Source of the DNA: Deltaproteobacteria bacterium
Lineage (GTDB): Bacteria; Desulfobacterota; Syntrophia; Syntrophales; UBA6807
Direction: 5' to 3'
NCBI GenBank assembly: GCA_011056835.1
Contig: DSDU01000168.1
Location: 1 to 36,755 of the forward strand
Length of the DNA stretch: 36,755 nt
A program made the translations under genes and the position numbers. The notes beneath the pieces are model-generated. The model saw only the letters and a program-made list of their open reading frames with translations, was not told the origin of the DNA and ran no database searches. Below are positions 1 to 8,418 of the stretch, in pieces. The number at the start of each line of letters is the position of its first letter. Position 1 is the first letter of the stretch.

Positions 1-141
1 AACGGCGGCGGGAAGAATGAGGCCGCTGACCTGGATAATCTTTGTCGCGATAATATTCGATAAAAGAATTGATGAAACGAAAAGATACTTTATAAATTGT
101 AATGGGGGATTATTCCCATAATAGTTTCCGGCAGTAATCAT
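1..141 (-). CDS. VUT/YhhQ-family transporter, N-terminal fragment (cut by window edge)
   Basis: Only the first 47 codons lie in the window, from an ATG at 141-139; the rest runs off the left edge. After a short polar start the translation becomes hydrophobic, with SNIIATKII at residues 28-36 and LILPAAV at 41-47. That pattern is typical of the first membrane segment of the YhhQ/VUT (queuosine precursor transporter, DUF165) family. An in-frame TGA lies just upstream and GGGG sits about 10 bases before the ATG, so the start is well placed. Members are multi-span inner-membrane proteins that take up 7-deazaguanine precursors in E. coli, but the substrate here is unknown. The call rests on a short N-terminus and would be confirmed by the adjoining sequence. 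Confidence 0.65.
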   Translation of the reverse strand, partial: MITAGNYYGNNPPLQFIKYLFVSSILLSNIIATKIIQVSGLILPAAV

Positions 142-361
142 TTGATTTCAACCCCAGGATGATGGTAATTGAGGTACATGGTTATCATTATGGAGCCTGA
201 TGTGTCAATGGGATTCTACCGGTGACATGATTACAGGCAGGTCGCTGCGATTCCATATATGGGTGATCCGTATTTTTCTTTCTTGACACGGAGAGACCGC
301 TATGGTACGCGGCTAGTCACTTTTCACTAAGGTTCATTAAAAATTTACACTTCAGGGCGAT

Positions 362-1021
362 ATGAGCAATCACGATTTCGAAGAACGGAGTCAGTTCCTG
401 TCGGTTGCGGGAGCGTGTATACGAAAAGAATTGTACAGGGAGGCCGAACTGCTGGCAGAGAAGAGACTTGCCAGGGACAGCGGCGACATGAGCGCTGTTT
501 TCATTCAGGCAATCTGTCTGATCGGCAGGGGACGAGTAAGTGAAGCGAACAAAGTCCTTGGATCTGTCGAAAATATGGTTTCTCAATGGTCGAGGTTGTA
601 TGATCTCCTTGGCGATACGTATCGCAAGAGGAACCTCACACCCGAAGCGGCACGGGCGTGCCGGAAGGCGCTTATTCTCAAGTCCGTCGTGGATGACCCT
701 GGAAGGGTGCCGATAGAACGGAAAGACTATTATGCCTATGAATCCGAACAGGAAAGCGCCGGCGAGCTCGGTAAAATATCATCAGACTTTCATACCCTTA
801 CACTTGCCGATCTCTATGTCAAGCAGGGTCACCTTGAAATGGCCCGGGCCGTCTTGAAAAGTATAACGGTGCGGGAGCCCGACAATGTGGGAGCACGGGA
901 ACGACTTGGATATGTGGAAACGGTCTTGAGCGGTAAGAAAAAGCGCTCCGACACAGCAATCATCACAGAGTTACGTCGATGGATGAAAAACCTTGATAGC
1001 AGGATGCCTTCCCGGGGATAG
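362..1021 (+). CDS. Tetratricopeptide-repeat protein
   Basis: A 219-residue soluble protein without signal peptide or membrane segment. It is mostly helical, and TPR-like helix pairs are visible around residues 8-75 (ACIRKELYREAELLAEKRL, then GRGRVSEANKVL), 80-110 (LGDTYRKRNLTPEAARACRK) and 140-185 (LADLYVKQGHLEMARAVLKS followed by PDNVGARERLGYVE). A basic tail ends in ELRRWMKNLDSR. The ATG is preceded by AGGGCG. TPR proteins usually act as protein-binding scaffolds; nothing here identifies the partner. It stands alone: about 470 bases of non-coding DNA separate it from gcvH, and the transporter upstream is divergent. Confidence 0.75.
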   Translation: MSNHDFEERSQFLSVAGACIRKELYREAELLAEKRLARDSGDMSAVFIQAICLIGRGRVSEANKVLGSVENMVSQWSRLYDLLGDTYRKRNLTPEAARACRKALILKSVVDDPGRVPIERKDYYAYESEQESAGELGKISSDFHTLTLADLYVKQGHLEMARAVLKSITVREPDNVGARERLGYVETVLSGKKKRSDTAIITELRRWMKNLDSRMPSRG

Positions 1022-1491
1022 TCGCTCAGATGACGCAACGTTGTTGATCGGTGCCTTCATGAAGGGGGAACATGTCATCGCAGCGTCGGGAATTTCGGAA
1101 GACGCTAACGGTCATAACGATGATGCGGGAAGGGATTTATCGGTGTGGGCCTGAAGGGTGAGTCGGGATTGTTTTGAGCAACCTGCAGACGTATCAAAAA
1201 GTGGAAGAGACTGAGAGAGAGAGTGAACTTAAGCAACAAACTGTAAACAGGCCATTAAAAAGTTCCACTATGAGACTGTTCAAAGATATCCGTATGCAGG
1301 GCACCCGAAATCTTGAGAAGTCAGTAATTCTTATAGGTATGTCGCAGTGATGGAGGATAATAAAAACACCGCGGATGGGCGTTTTTCAACAGCCTCTCAA
1401 GGTTTAATGAAAGTTCACCGAATATATGGATACCGAATAAGGAAAGCATTCAAAGTTGTATCAAATTGTTTTTGTGGGAGTTACACGAAGC
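1022..1491 (+). other. Intergenic region before gcvH
   Basis: About 470 bases without a convincing gene. A 29-codon ORF (1072-1161) has a good purine-rich site (AAGGGGGAA) before its ATG but resembles nothing recognisable. Around 1363-1386 a weak imperfect hairpin ends in GTTTTT. I see no glycine-riboswitch core and no clear promoter, although a gcvH promoter must lie somewhere here. Confidence 0.4.
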
Positions 1492-1890
1492 ATGGCAGGA
1501 TTCACCGACGACCTTCTGTTCAGTAGGGAGCACACCTGGGTACGAATCGATGGTAACATAGCGACAATAGGGATAACCGACTATGCTCAGGAAGCTTTGG
1601 GCGAGATCTTTTCCGTCGATCTTCCGAATATGGATACGTATGTCGAACAGGATGAACCGTTCGGCACCATTGAAGCAAAAAAGACCGTGGCGGAGCTGAT
1701 TTCCCCCATCAGTGGGGACATTATCAGTGTCAACGAAGATCTTTCCGATGATGTGGGGATTATCAACAGCGATCCCTATAATACGGGGTGGATGATCGTC
1801 GTTGCGATGAGCGACAGCAGTGAGCTTGATGACCTCCTCGATGCCGATGAATACGGCGACTTTGTTGAGGAGGACGAGAAGGGGCGGTAA
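1492..1890 (+). CDS. gcvH: Glycine cleavage system H protein (lipoyl carrier)
   Basis: A 132-residue H protein, the usual length. H protein carries lipoate on one lysine and shuttles the aminomethyl group between the P, T and L proteins of the glycine cleavage system; in many bacteria it is also the entry point for lipoate assembly. The lipoyl site is in IEAKKTVAELISP, with Lys64 in the position of the modified lysine. The N-terminal REHTWVRIDGN and ITDYAQEALGEI blocks are also diagnostic. The start is set at the ATG at 1492, which gives the standard N-terminus (MAGFTDDLLF) with GGGAG upstream; an earlier TTG at 1456 would add 12 atypical residues. No P, T or L genes are nearby. The lipM-type gene follows after 6 bases, which suggests a lipoylation unit. 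Confidence 0.93.
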   Translation: MAGFTDDLLFSREHTWVRIDGNIATIGITDYAQEALGEIFSVDLPNMDTYVEQDEPFGTIEAKKTVAELISPISGDIISVNEDLSDDVGIINSDPYNTGWMIVVAMSDSSELDDLLDADEYGDFVEEDEKGR

Positions 1891-1896
1891 GCCAGT

Positions 1897-2736
1897 GTGA
1901 ATGAATGGAGATGCCTTCCTTTCAATCGATATGACGCAGCGGAAAATATGGCTATGGACGAAGCCATCCTGCGGGAAAACCAGCGGCGGGGGAGTGACGC
2001 CCGCCCCACACTTCGTTTCTACGGATGGACAAAGCCTACAATATCACTTGGCTATTTTCAGGATGTTGCCGCGGAAGTCAATATCGGATTCTGCAGACGA
2101 AACAATATACCCATCATACGACGTCCTACGGGGGGCAAGGCCGTCCTTCATCATGATGACCTGACCTATTCAGTCATCGCACTGGAGGATAATCACCTCT
2201 TTCCGGCTGGGCTTCTCGGAACATACAAAGTCATAAGCCGCTGCATTGCTGCGGGACTGGAAAAACTCGGCGTGCGGGCTGATATTTTGCAGGAAGGCAG
2301 GGAATCCGAATCTGCCGAGTTAAGCGCATTCTGTTTTTCCGTGCCCTCTCAGTATGAGCTTCTTGTGGAGAAACGAAAAATATGCGGAAGTGCCCAGATA
2401 AGATCAAGGGGTGTGTTTCTTCAGCATGGTTCTCTTCTCATGAATTTTGATCCGGTTCAGACCTGTAGAGCTCTCGTTACATCGGATGGACCTGTTTCAG
2501 AAGAAGCGTCAAAGCTTCAACAACGGGTAACATCTTTTTATGAATACGCGGACAGGAGGTATGCATATGAGGATGTTTGCGGTATTCTCAAGCGCGCTTT
2601 TGAAGAATCTCTCGGTATCAGGCTGGTCGATGGAGTTTTGACAGAGGAAGAGGAAACGGTGAAAGAGCGATTATTGGAATATAAGTACCGTGACAGTCGG
2701 TGGAACATGGAAGGAAAACGACCATATGAATATTGA
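1897..2736 (+). CDS. lipM: LipM-type octanoyltransferase (lipoate/biotin ligase fold)
   Basis: A 279-residue protein of the BPL/LplA/LipB fold. Shared signatures are RFYGWTKPTISLGYFQ (about 40-55), RRPTGGKAVLHHDDLTYS (75-92) and KRKICGSAQIR (159-169). Cys146 in AFCFSVPSQYEL falls where Bacillus LipM has its acyl-enzyme cysteine, so an octanoyl-ACP:GcvH transferase is more likely than an ATP-dependent lipoate ligase; this is from memory of the family, not an alignment. The gene starts with GTG, 6 bases after gcvH, the expected acceptor protein, and overlaps hisC by 11 bases, so the three are probably cotranscribed. No LipA gene is visible. The alternative call is LplA; mutating Cys146 or assaying the acyl donor would separate the two. 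Confidence 0.78.
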   Translation: MNEWRCLPFNRYDAAENMAMDEAILRENQRRGSDARPTLRFYGWTKPTISLGYFQDVAAEVNIGFCRRNNIPIIRRPTGGKAVLHHDDLTYSVIALEDNHLFPAGLLGTYKVISRCIAAGLEKLGVRADILQEGRESESAELSAFCFSVPSQYELLVEKRKICGSAQIRSRGVFLQHGSLLMNFDPVQTCRALVTSDGPVSEEASKLQQRVTSFYEYADRRYAYEDVCGILKRAFEESLGIRLVDGVLTEEEETVKERLLEYKYRDSRWNMEGKRPYEY

Positions 2737-3793
2737 AAAGCTTATCAAGAATGAAATTTTGCAGCAAGAAGCCTACTTTATCGAAGATTCGCCGTGCCGG
2801 ATAAAACTCGATGCAAATGAGAATCCTTACTCCCTGTCTGAAAATCTGCAAGAAGAAATGGTCAAGTCTTTGAAAGCCATAGCTCTCAATAGATACCCGG
2901 ATCCGGGTTCACGGGAATTGAGACGACGGCTTGCAGTGAATCTCGAAGTCGACGAGGAGATGCTTCTTCTCGGAAACGGTTCCGATGAGCTTATTCACCT
3001 GTTGTTGCTTGCGTTTCGTTCCAATCCGGCAGGGGGCATCGTTATCCCCGTGCCCACGTTTGCCATGTATAAGATCGGTGCGATTAATGCCGGACATAAA
3101 ATCATTGAGGTTCCCCTGGATCGTGATTTTGATCTGGATATCAATGAAATGATCACTGCTATGTCACGGTTCGACCCTGATCTTGTTTTTCTGAGCTATC
3201 CGAATAATCCCACGGGTAATCTCTTCGACCGTGACAAAATTGTGGAGATTGTATCCCGGTCGCGTGGTCTTGTCGTTGTCGATGAAGCGTACTATCCTTT
3301 CTGTGGTACATCTTGTTTGCCGGATCTCCGAAGTTGGAAGAATCTCGTTATTCTCAGGACCCTATCGAAAGTGGGCTTTGCCGCAATCCGACTAGGAATT
3401 CTGGTTGCCCAACCCCCCATCGTGCGGGAATTGAATAAAGTAAGACTTCCCTATAATGTTAATGCTCTGACACAGGAGGTCGGTTCTTTTTTCCTGGAAC
3501 ATGAATCGGTGTTTCATGATCAGGTTCTTAAGGTTATAGACAATAGGCAGATGCTTTTTGAAGCACTGAAAGGATTAGAAGGCATTACACCCTATCGTTC
3601 AGACGCAAATTTCATTCTTTTTAGTTGTACTTCAGAAAAAAATAGGATATATAGCGAACTTCTAAGCAGGGGTATCATGATCAAGAATTTTTCATCGTCG
3701 GGTCCGTTAGGATTGTGCCTGCGTGTAACCGTCGGTCGCGAGGAAGAAAATAAGGAGTTTTTGAGAGTATTGCGGGAAATACTCCATCAGTGA
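2726..3793 (+). CDS. hisC: Histidinol-phosphate aminotransferase
   Basis: A 355-residue class I/II PLP aminotransferase of the HisC group, which makes histidinol phosphate from imidazole-acetol phosphate and glutamate. Visible family blocks are KLDANENPY near the N-terminus, NRYPDPGSRELRRRLA, LGNGSDELIHLL, SYPNNPTGN, VVVDEAYYPF, and RTLSKVGFAAIRLG with the PLP lysine at about residue 215. The ATG at 2726 gives the standard N-terminus and has GGA 10 bases upstream; an in-frame ATG at 2690 would add 12 residues inside lipM. The gene overlaps the end of lipM by 11 bases and is followed by a strong terminator. No other his gene is adjacent; hisF lies about 6 kb away on the other strand. Some HisC homologues use other aromatic substrates. 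Confidence 0.9.
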   Translation: MNIEKLIKNEILQQEAYFIEDSPCRIKLDANENPYSLSENLQEEMVKSLKAIALNRYPDPGSRELRRRLAVNLEVDEEMLLLGNGSDELIHLLLLAFRSNPAGGIVIPVPTFAMYKIGAINAGHKIIEVPLDRDFDLDINEMITAMSRFDPDLVFLSYPNNPTGNLFDRDKIVEIVSRSRGLVVVDEAYYPFCGTSCLPDLRSWKNLVILRTLSKVGFAAIRLGILVAQPPIVRELNKVRLPYNVNALTQEVGSFFLEHESVFHDQVLKVIDNRQMLFEALKGLEGITPYRSDANFILFSCTSEKNRIYSELLSRGIMIKNFSSSGPLGLCLRVTVGREEENKEFLRVLREILHQ

Positions 3794-3820
3794 GGAGAGT
3801 GATATAAAAGAGTGAACAAG

Positions 3821-3866
3821 GGGTAGGCCGTCACATGAATCGTGTGATTTGGTGTACCCTTTTTTT
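3821..3866 (+). terminator. Rho-independent terminator after hisC
   Basis: An imperfect long hairpin: GGGTA at 3821-3825 pairs with TACCC at 3855-3859, and TCACA (3831-3835) pairs with TGTGA, with G-T wobbles between. A run of seven T follows. It ends the gcvH-lipM-hisC run just before the rpsU promoter. Confidence 0.8.
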
Positions 3867-3869
3867 GTG

Positions 3870-3898
3870 TTGACAGTGCGCCGCATTATGTATTATAT
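3870..3898 (+). promoter_or_regulatory. Sigma-70-type promoter of rpsU
   Basis: TTGACA at 3870-3875 and TTATAT at 3893-3898 are separated by 17 bases, about 55 bases before the rpsU start and directly after the hisC terminator. This fits independent expression of rpsU. Confidence 0.75.
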
Positions 3899-3954
3899 GC
3901 AGCGCCTTTGTTTATAATGATTACAAGAAAATACAGTGAAAGGAAGGGATTTTT

Positions 3955-4146
3955 TTGGAAGTACGGGTAATTGATAATGATGTCGAAAAAGCGTTGAAGA
4001 TTCTCAAGAACAAACTGTCGAAGAACGGATTGTTCAAGGAGTTAAAGTTACGGAGGGCCTACGAGAAGCCGTCGGTGAAGAAGAAACGAAAGGCCTTGGA
4101 AGCCAGAAGACGCATGGCGAAGGCAAAAAGACGCAGGCGTTTTTAA
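3955..4146 (+). CDS. rpsU: 30S ribosomal protein S21
   Basis: A 63-residue basic protein typical of bS21, a small-subunit protein involved in initiation. The N-terminal MEVRVIDNDVEKALKILKNK and FKELKLRRAYEKPSVKKKRK blocks match the family, and the C-terminus is a run of Arg and Lys (EARRRMAKAKRRRRF). The start is a TTG at 3955 with a strong AGGAAGGGA site upstream; no ATG gives a family-like N-terminus. It has its own promoter at 3870-3898. The LOG-family gene follows about 100 bases later without an obvious terminator, so read-through is possible. Confidence 0.95.
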   Translation: MEVRVIDNDVEKALKILKNKLSKNGLFKELKLRRAYEKPSVKKKRKALEARRRMAKAKRRRRF

Positions 4147-4248
4147 GGCTCATTCCATGGCGCGATTTCTCTCAGCAATAGCCGGCTTCTTCCATGAACG
4201 GTCGGCGATGCGATGCAGTGTCTGATAAAAAGGAAGCGTGATATTTCC

Positions 4249-4902
4249 ATGGATGAAAAGCAATATCTGGTTGACGCCCTCAACAAGGAAGAATCGTGGC
4301 GTGTGTTCCGGATCATGGCTGAGTTTGTCGAGGCCATTGAAGAACTTTCCGACATAACTCATGCCGTCAGTATATTCGGTTCCGCCAGGGTTTCTCCAGG
4401 GGATGGGTATTATCAAAAGACTGAAAATCTGGCTCGTCTCCTTGCCGAAAGCGGATTCAATGTGATCACCGGCGGCGGCCCCGGTATTATGGAGGCTGCC
4501 AATAAGGGGGCCGCCGAAGGCGGCGGGAAATCGGTGGGAATGAATATCCGTCTTCCCTTTGAACAGAAACCCAATCCGTACGCAAATATAAGCATCGACT
4601 ATAAGTATTTTTTTATTCGAAAGGTCATGTTCGTAAAATATGCCATGGCATATGTTATCCTTCCCGGTGGGTTCGGAACAATGGATGAACTCTTTGAAGC
4701 CTTGACCTTGATCCAGACAAAAAGGATTCGAAGCTTTCCCGTCATTCTTATGGGAAGCGAGTATTGGGGAGGGCTGATCAGCTGGCTGAAGGACACCATG
4801 CTGGGTAACGGCATGATATCCCCCGAAGACATGGATCTTTTCTCCGTCATTGACGATCCTCAGGCTATTGTCAGGCACATACGGAAATATGTCATACTCT
4901 GA
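4249..4902 (+). CDS. LOG-family nucleoside 5'-monophosphate phosphoribohydrolase (TIGR00730 type)
   Basis: A 217-residue Rossmann-like protein. The family hydrolyses the N-glycosidic bond of (N6-modified) AMP and related nucleoside monophosphates; its bacterial role outside cytokinin producers is mostly housekeeping or unknown. Diagnostic motifs are VSIFGSARVSPGDGYY, VITGGGPGIMEAANKGA and LPGGFGTMDELFEALTLIQ, the last containing the PGGxGTxxE signature with the catalytic glutamate. The ATG at 4249 has AGGAAG 12 bases upstream; an in-frame ATG at 4213 adds 12 residues that look unlike the family. Older records often label such proteins lysine decarboxylase, which is a misnomer. Confidence 0.88.
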   Translation: MDEKQYLVDALNKEESWRVFRIMAEFVEAIEELSDITHAVSIFGSARVSPGDGYYQKTENLARLLAESGFNVITGGGPGIMEAANKGAAEGGGKSVGMNIRLPFEQKPNPYANISIDYKYFFIRKVMFVKYAMAYVILPGGFGTMDELFEALTLIQTKRIRSFPVILMGSEYWGGLISWLKDTMLGNGMISPEDMDLFSVIDDPQAIVRHIRKYVIL

Positions 4903-5012
4903 GGGATGATTCGTCCTTTCTTCATTTAATCATATTCATATGAACAAATTCACGACAGTGATTTTTCGCCCCCATGACGACATCGCGATATGTCGTATCG
5001 AGGTCCTGCATC

Positions 5013-6440
5013 ATGGAGCATAACGGGCAACGAGAAGGGCAGACGCTGCTGTCCGTTCTTGATGATATCAAAAACGGCCGCTGCGTTTCATGCTACCTTT
5101 TATATGGAGATGAGGAATTCAGGATCAAGGAGGCGCTTAACCGGATTATCGACGCTCTTCTTCCCTCCGAGAACAGAGATTTCAATCTGTTCTTGTTGGA
5201 TGGGGATCGCACCGATTTTGATGCAATTTGCGAGTCCGTTATGACGCCGCCGTTGCTTCCGGGGAGAAAAGTCATTGCGGTCACCAATTCACCGCTCTTC
5301 GCTTCGCAGGCATCCCTGCCGGATATTGTGAAGAGTATCATCAGTTCCATTGATAAGGATCCGGCGAAAGCGGTCAAAGCATTCGGCGTTATGCTTCATA
5401 TGACGGGGTGGACGCTGGAAGAACTCCAGGGTGACGGGTGGCAGCGTATTCCCGATGATGTGTGGAATGATGCAATGGGAACGGAAGCGGATGTGGGCAG
5501 GGAAAAATGGCTTCCGAAGGTTTTGGAGATCGCAGGCCGGACAGGCGTTGATATCAGGCCCGCACGGAATGAAGCGGCACTTTTCGAGCAGATTCTTACC
5601 AAAGGGTTTCCCGATGGCAACTACCTGATTCTTACCACAGCCTTTGTCGATAAAAGAAAAAAAATATTCAAAATGCTTGCCGAACACGGTGTTTGTCTCT
5701 CCTTTTCAAAAGCGAGGGGTGAAGATGAGCTGAAACGATTGTTTCTTCAAACGGCGCGGGATATTCTGGATAAAAGCGGAAAGAAACTGACGACCAAAGC
5801 GATTACCGCACTGGGAAACAGGACCGGTTTTGATTTGAGGGAAACCATGGGAGCCGTGGAAGCCTTGATTACTCATGCAGGCGATGCAGTGACGATTGAT
5901 GAAGACGATGTGGAAAATCTTATTGAAAAAACGAAAGAAGATTCAATTTTTGACTTAACCGCCGCCCTGGCAAACCGAAATGTTCAAAAGGCCCTGAAAA
6001 CATATCGAGACCTTGTTAATCACGGCGTGCATCATCTTGTTGTTCTGATGATGATCGGCAGAGAAATTAGAATGTTGCTGCAGGCGAAACTTCTCTTCCG
6101 CACCGGCCTTCTCACTTCGTTCACGCCTCACATGACATTCAGCCAGTTTCGACATTCCGTACTTTCTCACCTTCAACAGGTGAATGATCAGGAAGGAGTA
6201 AAAAAACGGTCGATTCTCGGCCAGCATCCTTATGCGATGTATAATGTGTTCAAGCACGCCGGCAACTTTTCCTATGATGAACTAACCACATATATGGACA
6301 GCATCGGCGCTCTTGATATCGCCCTTAAGACGACCGGTAAAAATCCTGATCTTCTGATCGAACGATTGCTGATAGAAATGTGCCGGCCTACAACGGTCAG
6401 TGGCGACGGGGTCCGGCAGAGCTCGGGGATTGACGGTTGA
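5013..6440 (+). CDS. holA: DNA polymerase III delta subunit, with an internal insertion
   Basis: The delta subunit opens the beta clamp in the clamp-loader complex. N-terminal CYLLYGDEEFRIKEALNRI, FNLFLLDGD and MTPPLLPGRKVIAV match domain I of HolA. The later LRETMGAVEALITHAGD, DVENLIEKTKEDSIFDLTAA and LVVLMMIGREIRMLLQAKLL match the middle and C-terminal helical domains. The protein is 475 residues, against roughly 340 for typical HolA. Most of the excess lies at about residues 105-200 (from DIVKSIISSIDKDP to ARNEAALFEQIL), before the FVDKRKKIFKML segment that normally continues domain I. The ATG at 5013 has GAGG 9 bases upstream; an upstream ATG at 4974 is in frame but adds non-family sequence. 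It converges on the NYN gene. Confidence 0.85.
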   Translation: MEHNGQREGQTLLSVLDDIKNGRCVSCYLLYGDEEFRIKEALNRIIDALLPSENRDFNLFLLDGDRTDFDAICESVMTPPLLPGRKVIAVTNSPLFASQASLPDIVKSIISSIDKDPAKAVKAFGVMLHMTGWTLEELQGDGWQRIPDDVWNDAMGTEADVGREKWLPKVLEIAGRTGVDIRPARNEAALFEQILTKGFPDGNYLILTTAFVDKRKKIFKMLAEHGVCLSFSKARGEDELKRLFLQTARDILDKSGKKLTTKAITALGNRTGFDLRETMGAVEALITHAGDAVTIDEDDVENLIEKTKEDSIFDLTAALANRNVQKALKTYRDLVNHGVHHLVVLMMIGREIRMLLQAKLLFRTGLLTSFTPHMTFSQFRHSVLSHLQQVNDQEGVKKRSILGQHPYAMYNVFKHAGNFSYDELTTYMDSIGALDIALKTTGKNPDLLIERLLIEMCRPTTVSGDGVRQSSGIDG

Positions 6441-6487
6441 GTGATGTCTTCAAAGCCGATCGCTGTAAGTCCTGCTGCTTCCGGTCG

Positions 6488-7012
6488 TCATATTTTCTTG
6501 AGACGCGCCATCACCCGCCTTTTTTTCTTCGGTAATCGTTTTGACGGTCCCTTCCGCTTGCCGGTGAGTCGCGAGTGTTCATCATCATATTCGTGCGGCT
6601 CTTCGGCAAAGGCCGAAGATTCCCGGTCGGACAGGGTTATCCTCGATTCAAATTCAGGTGACGGGATTGCCGTGCCGCCGTTTCTGGTGGCTGCATCGGC
6701 GACACTTCGGTCCGACGTGACGACAATAACAGAGGATCGACCCTTCCTTACCATGCGTTTGATCACCTCATCGGCCTGCTCGCCTTTCTTGGAATAAATG
6801 ACCGTAATGCCCTTATCGTTATATCGTTCTTCCTTGGGTGATCCGCCGATCCAACCATCGAAAACAACAGTGATGGTGTGACCCCTTTCCTTTTTAAAGC
6901 GGGAGAGGCGACGTATTAATTCGTGACGTCCTTCCTCAAGGCCCCGGCTTTCAAACTGCCACAGAGAAGGCGATTGTCTGATGAGGTTGTATCCGTCAAT
7001 AATAATATGCAT
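6488..7012 (-). CDS. NYN-domain (YacP-like) RNase-fold protein
   Basis: A 174-residue protein with a PIN-like NYN domain in the first 130 residues. Acidic motifs at the expected places are HIIIDGYNLI (Asp6), ITVVFDGW, GEQADEVIKRMV and VIVVTSDRSVADAA, which together would form the metal site of a nuclease. YacP/Rae1 of Bacillus is a ribosome-associated endonuclease with this fold, but orthology is not shown here. The C-terminal 35 residues are strongly basic (KRKGPSKRLPKKKRRVMARL), which suggests RNA or ribosome binding. AAGG lies 6 bases before the ATG at 7012. It is divergent from the DHH phosphoesterase gene and converges with holA. Confidence 0.8.
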   Translation of the reverse strand: MHIIIDGYNLIRQSPSLWQFESRGLEEGRHELIRRLSRFKKERGHTITVVFDGWIGGSPKEERYNDKGITVIYSKKGEQADEVIKRMVRKGRSSVIVVTSDRSVADAATRNGGTAIPSPEFESRITLSDRESSAFAEEPHEYDDEHSRLTGKRKGPSKRLPKKKRRVMARLKKI

Positions 7013-7287
7013 GGACTGCCTTATATGTTTCTATCATGACTCTGTTTAATGGGTGCGCATAAAATAATTTTTCGCACGGTCCATATGAGGGATGGCGGCG
7101 CCGCGTGCGGCGGTATAACTGCCTGTAATGTTTTCGGAGATACTTATTCCCGACACGGCTCCCGTGATTGTTACAAACTTCATATTGATAAATCAAGCCT
7201 CTTTCGATATTATAACCATGTTTTCCGATGTATTTACGAAAATCCCGGCGGTTGCGGCCGTCTTGCGGAAAAGAGGGAGGATATTCC

Positions 7288-8322
7288 ATGTTCCCGGAAG
7301 GTCTCAGTAACCAGGTAAAGCTGGAGAAATTGTATGAACTGGTGAGTAGAAAACGGAAAATTCTCATTCTTACTCACAACAATCCCGATCCCGATTCTCT
7401 CGCATCGGCATGTGCATTGAAGTACATTTTGCGGATTCGGTGTCACGTCGATTCGATCATTTCTTATGGAGGCATTGTGGGGAGAGCGGAAAACAGGGCC
7501 ATGGTCAAACGCCTCAGGCTGGACATCAAGCCCATATCTGATGTTACCATCAAGAATTTCAGTGTCATCGCGCTGGTTGATTGTCAGCCGGGCGCCGGGA
7601 ATACCATCCTGCCGAAATCCATTCTGCCGACAATCGTCATCGATCACCATCGTCCCATTCGGGCAAAATCAAAGAAGGTTCCCTTTGCCGATATCAGGAC
7701 CGACTACGGCAGCACATCCACGATCTTAACGGAATATCTGAAAGAATCGGGAATTCCGAACATCAACAGAAACGTGGCGACGGCCCTTCTCTACGGTATC
7801 AAGTCAGACACCCGTGATCTTGGAAGGGGAACGGGTTCGAAAGACATGGATGCGGTTCTCTATCTCTACCCGCGGGTGCGGTTTAAAATACTGTCGAAAA
7901 TCGAGAATCCCGACCTTCCGCGAAGCCACTTCAAAATCTTTGAAAAAACGATACGATCAGCCATGATTTACCGGGACGTCGTTATATCCATTGTCGATCC
8001 TCTCGATACACCGGACACCCTTGCAGAAATGGCCGATTTGCTCATCCGCCTCGAGGGTGTCAAGTGGTCGCTGTGCCTCGGCGTCTATGATGGAAATGTT
8101 TATTTTTCCGTCAGGACGACACTCATGAAAAACGGAGCCGATAGAATCGTTCAGAATATGGTCAAGAGAATCGGCTCTGCGGGAGGACACGATATGATTG
8201 CGGCAGGAAAGATAGAATGCGATCTCGTCAGTAAGAATGATTGTGACGGCGCCATTCAAACACTCATCGCCCGATTCCTTAAAGGCGTGAAACGTACCGG
8301 GGTTGAGGGGAAGCCCTTGTGA
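7288..8322 (+). CDS. DHH/DHHA1-family phosphoesterase (NrnA-like)
   Basis: A 344-residue protein of the DHH superfamily, which includes oligoribonucleases (NrnA), RecJ and cyclic-dinucleotide phosphodiesterases. The metal-binding motifs are LTHNNPDPDSLASA (residues 29-41), the aspartate in ALVDCQPGAGN, VIDHHRP (DHH at 119-121), and DTRD later in the DHH domain. A C-terminal DHHA1-like GGHDMIAAGKIE supplies the substrate-binding glycine-histidine loop. It has no CBS or membrane domain, so it is likely cytosolic and acts on short oligonucleotides or pAp; the substrate is not decidable by reading. In the first motif an asparagine stands where many members have His (HNNPD rather than HxxPD), a possible subfamily trait. 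The ATG at 7288 has GGGAGG 7 bases upstream. Confidence 0.85.
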   Translation: MFPEGLSNQVKLEKLYELVSRKRKILILTHNNPDPDSLASACALKYILRIRCHVDSIISYGGIVGRAENRAMVKRLRLDIKPISDVTIKNFSVIALVDCQPGAGNTILPKSILPTIVIDHHRPIRAKSKKVPFADIRTDYGSTSTILTEYLKESGIPNINRNVATALLYGIKSDTRDLGRGTGSKDMDAVLYLYPRVRFKILSKIENPDLPRSHFKIFEKTIRSAMIYRDVVISIVDPLDTPDTLAEMADLLIRLEGVKWSLCLGVYDGNVYFSVRTTLMKNGADRIVQNMVKRIGSAGGHDMIAAGKIECDLVSKNDCDGAIQTLIARFLKGVKRTGVEGKPL

Positions 8323-8418
8323 CAGTCCATAATGCCGGCGGGTGACATGAACGGCAAACGGTGCGGCGGTTATTATGATGAAAGGCCCGATACTGCCATT
8401 CATCGGTTTGTCGGCGAA

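Noticed and set aside
1072-1161. 29-codon ORF with a good ribosome site in the gap before gcvH
   Set aside because: It is too short and without any recognisable feature, structure or neighbour relation; chance is likely.
1022-1491. Glycine riboswitch upstream of gcvH
   Set aside because: No tandem aptamer core or matching hairpins could be found.
6996-7367. 123-codon minus-strand ORF between the NYN and DHH genes
   Set aside because: It overlaps the well-supported start and first codons of the DHH gene, lacks a ribosome site and has no protein-like composition.
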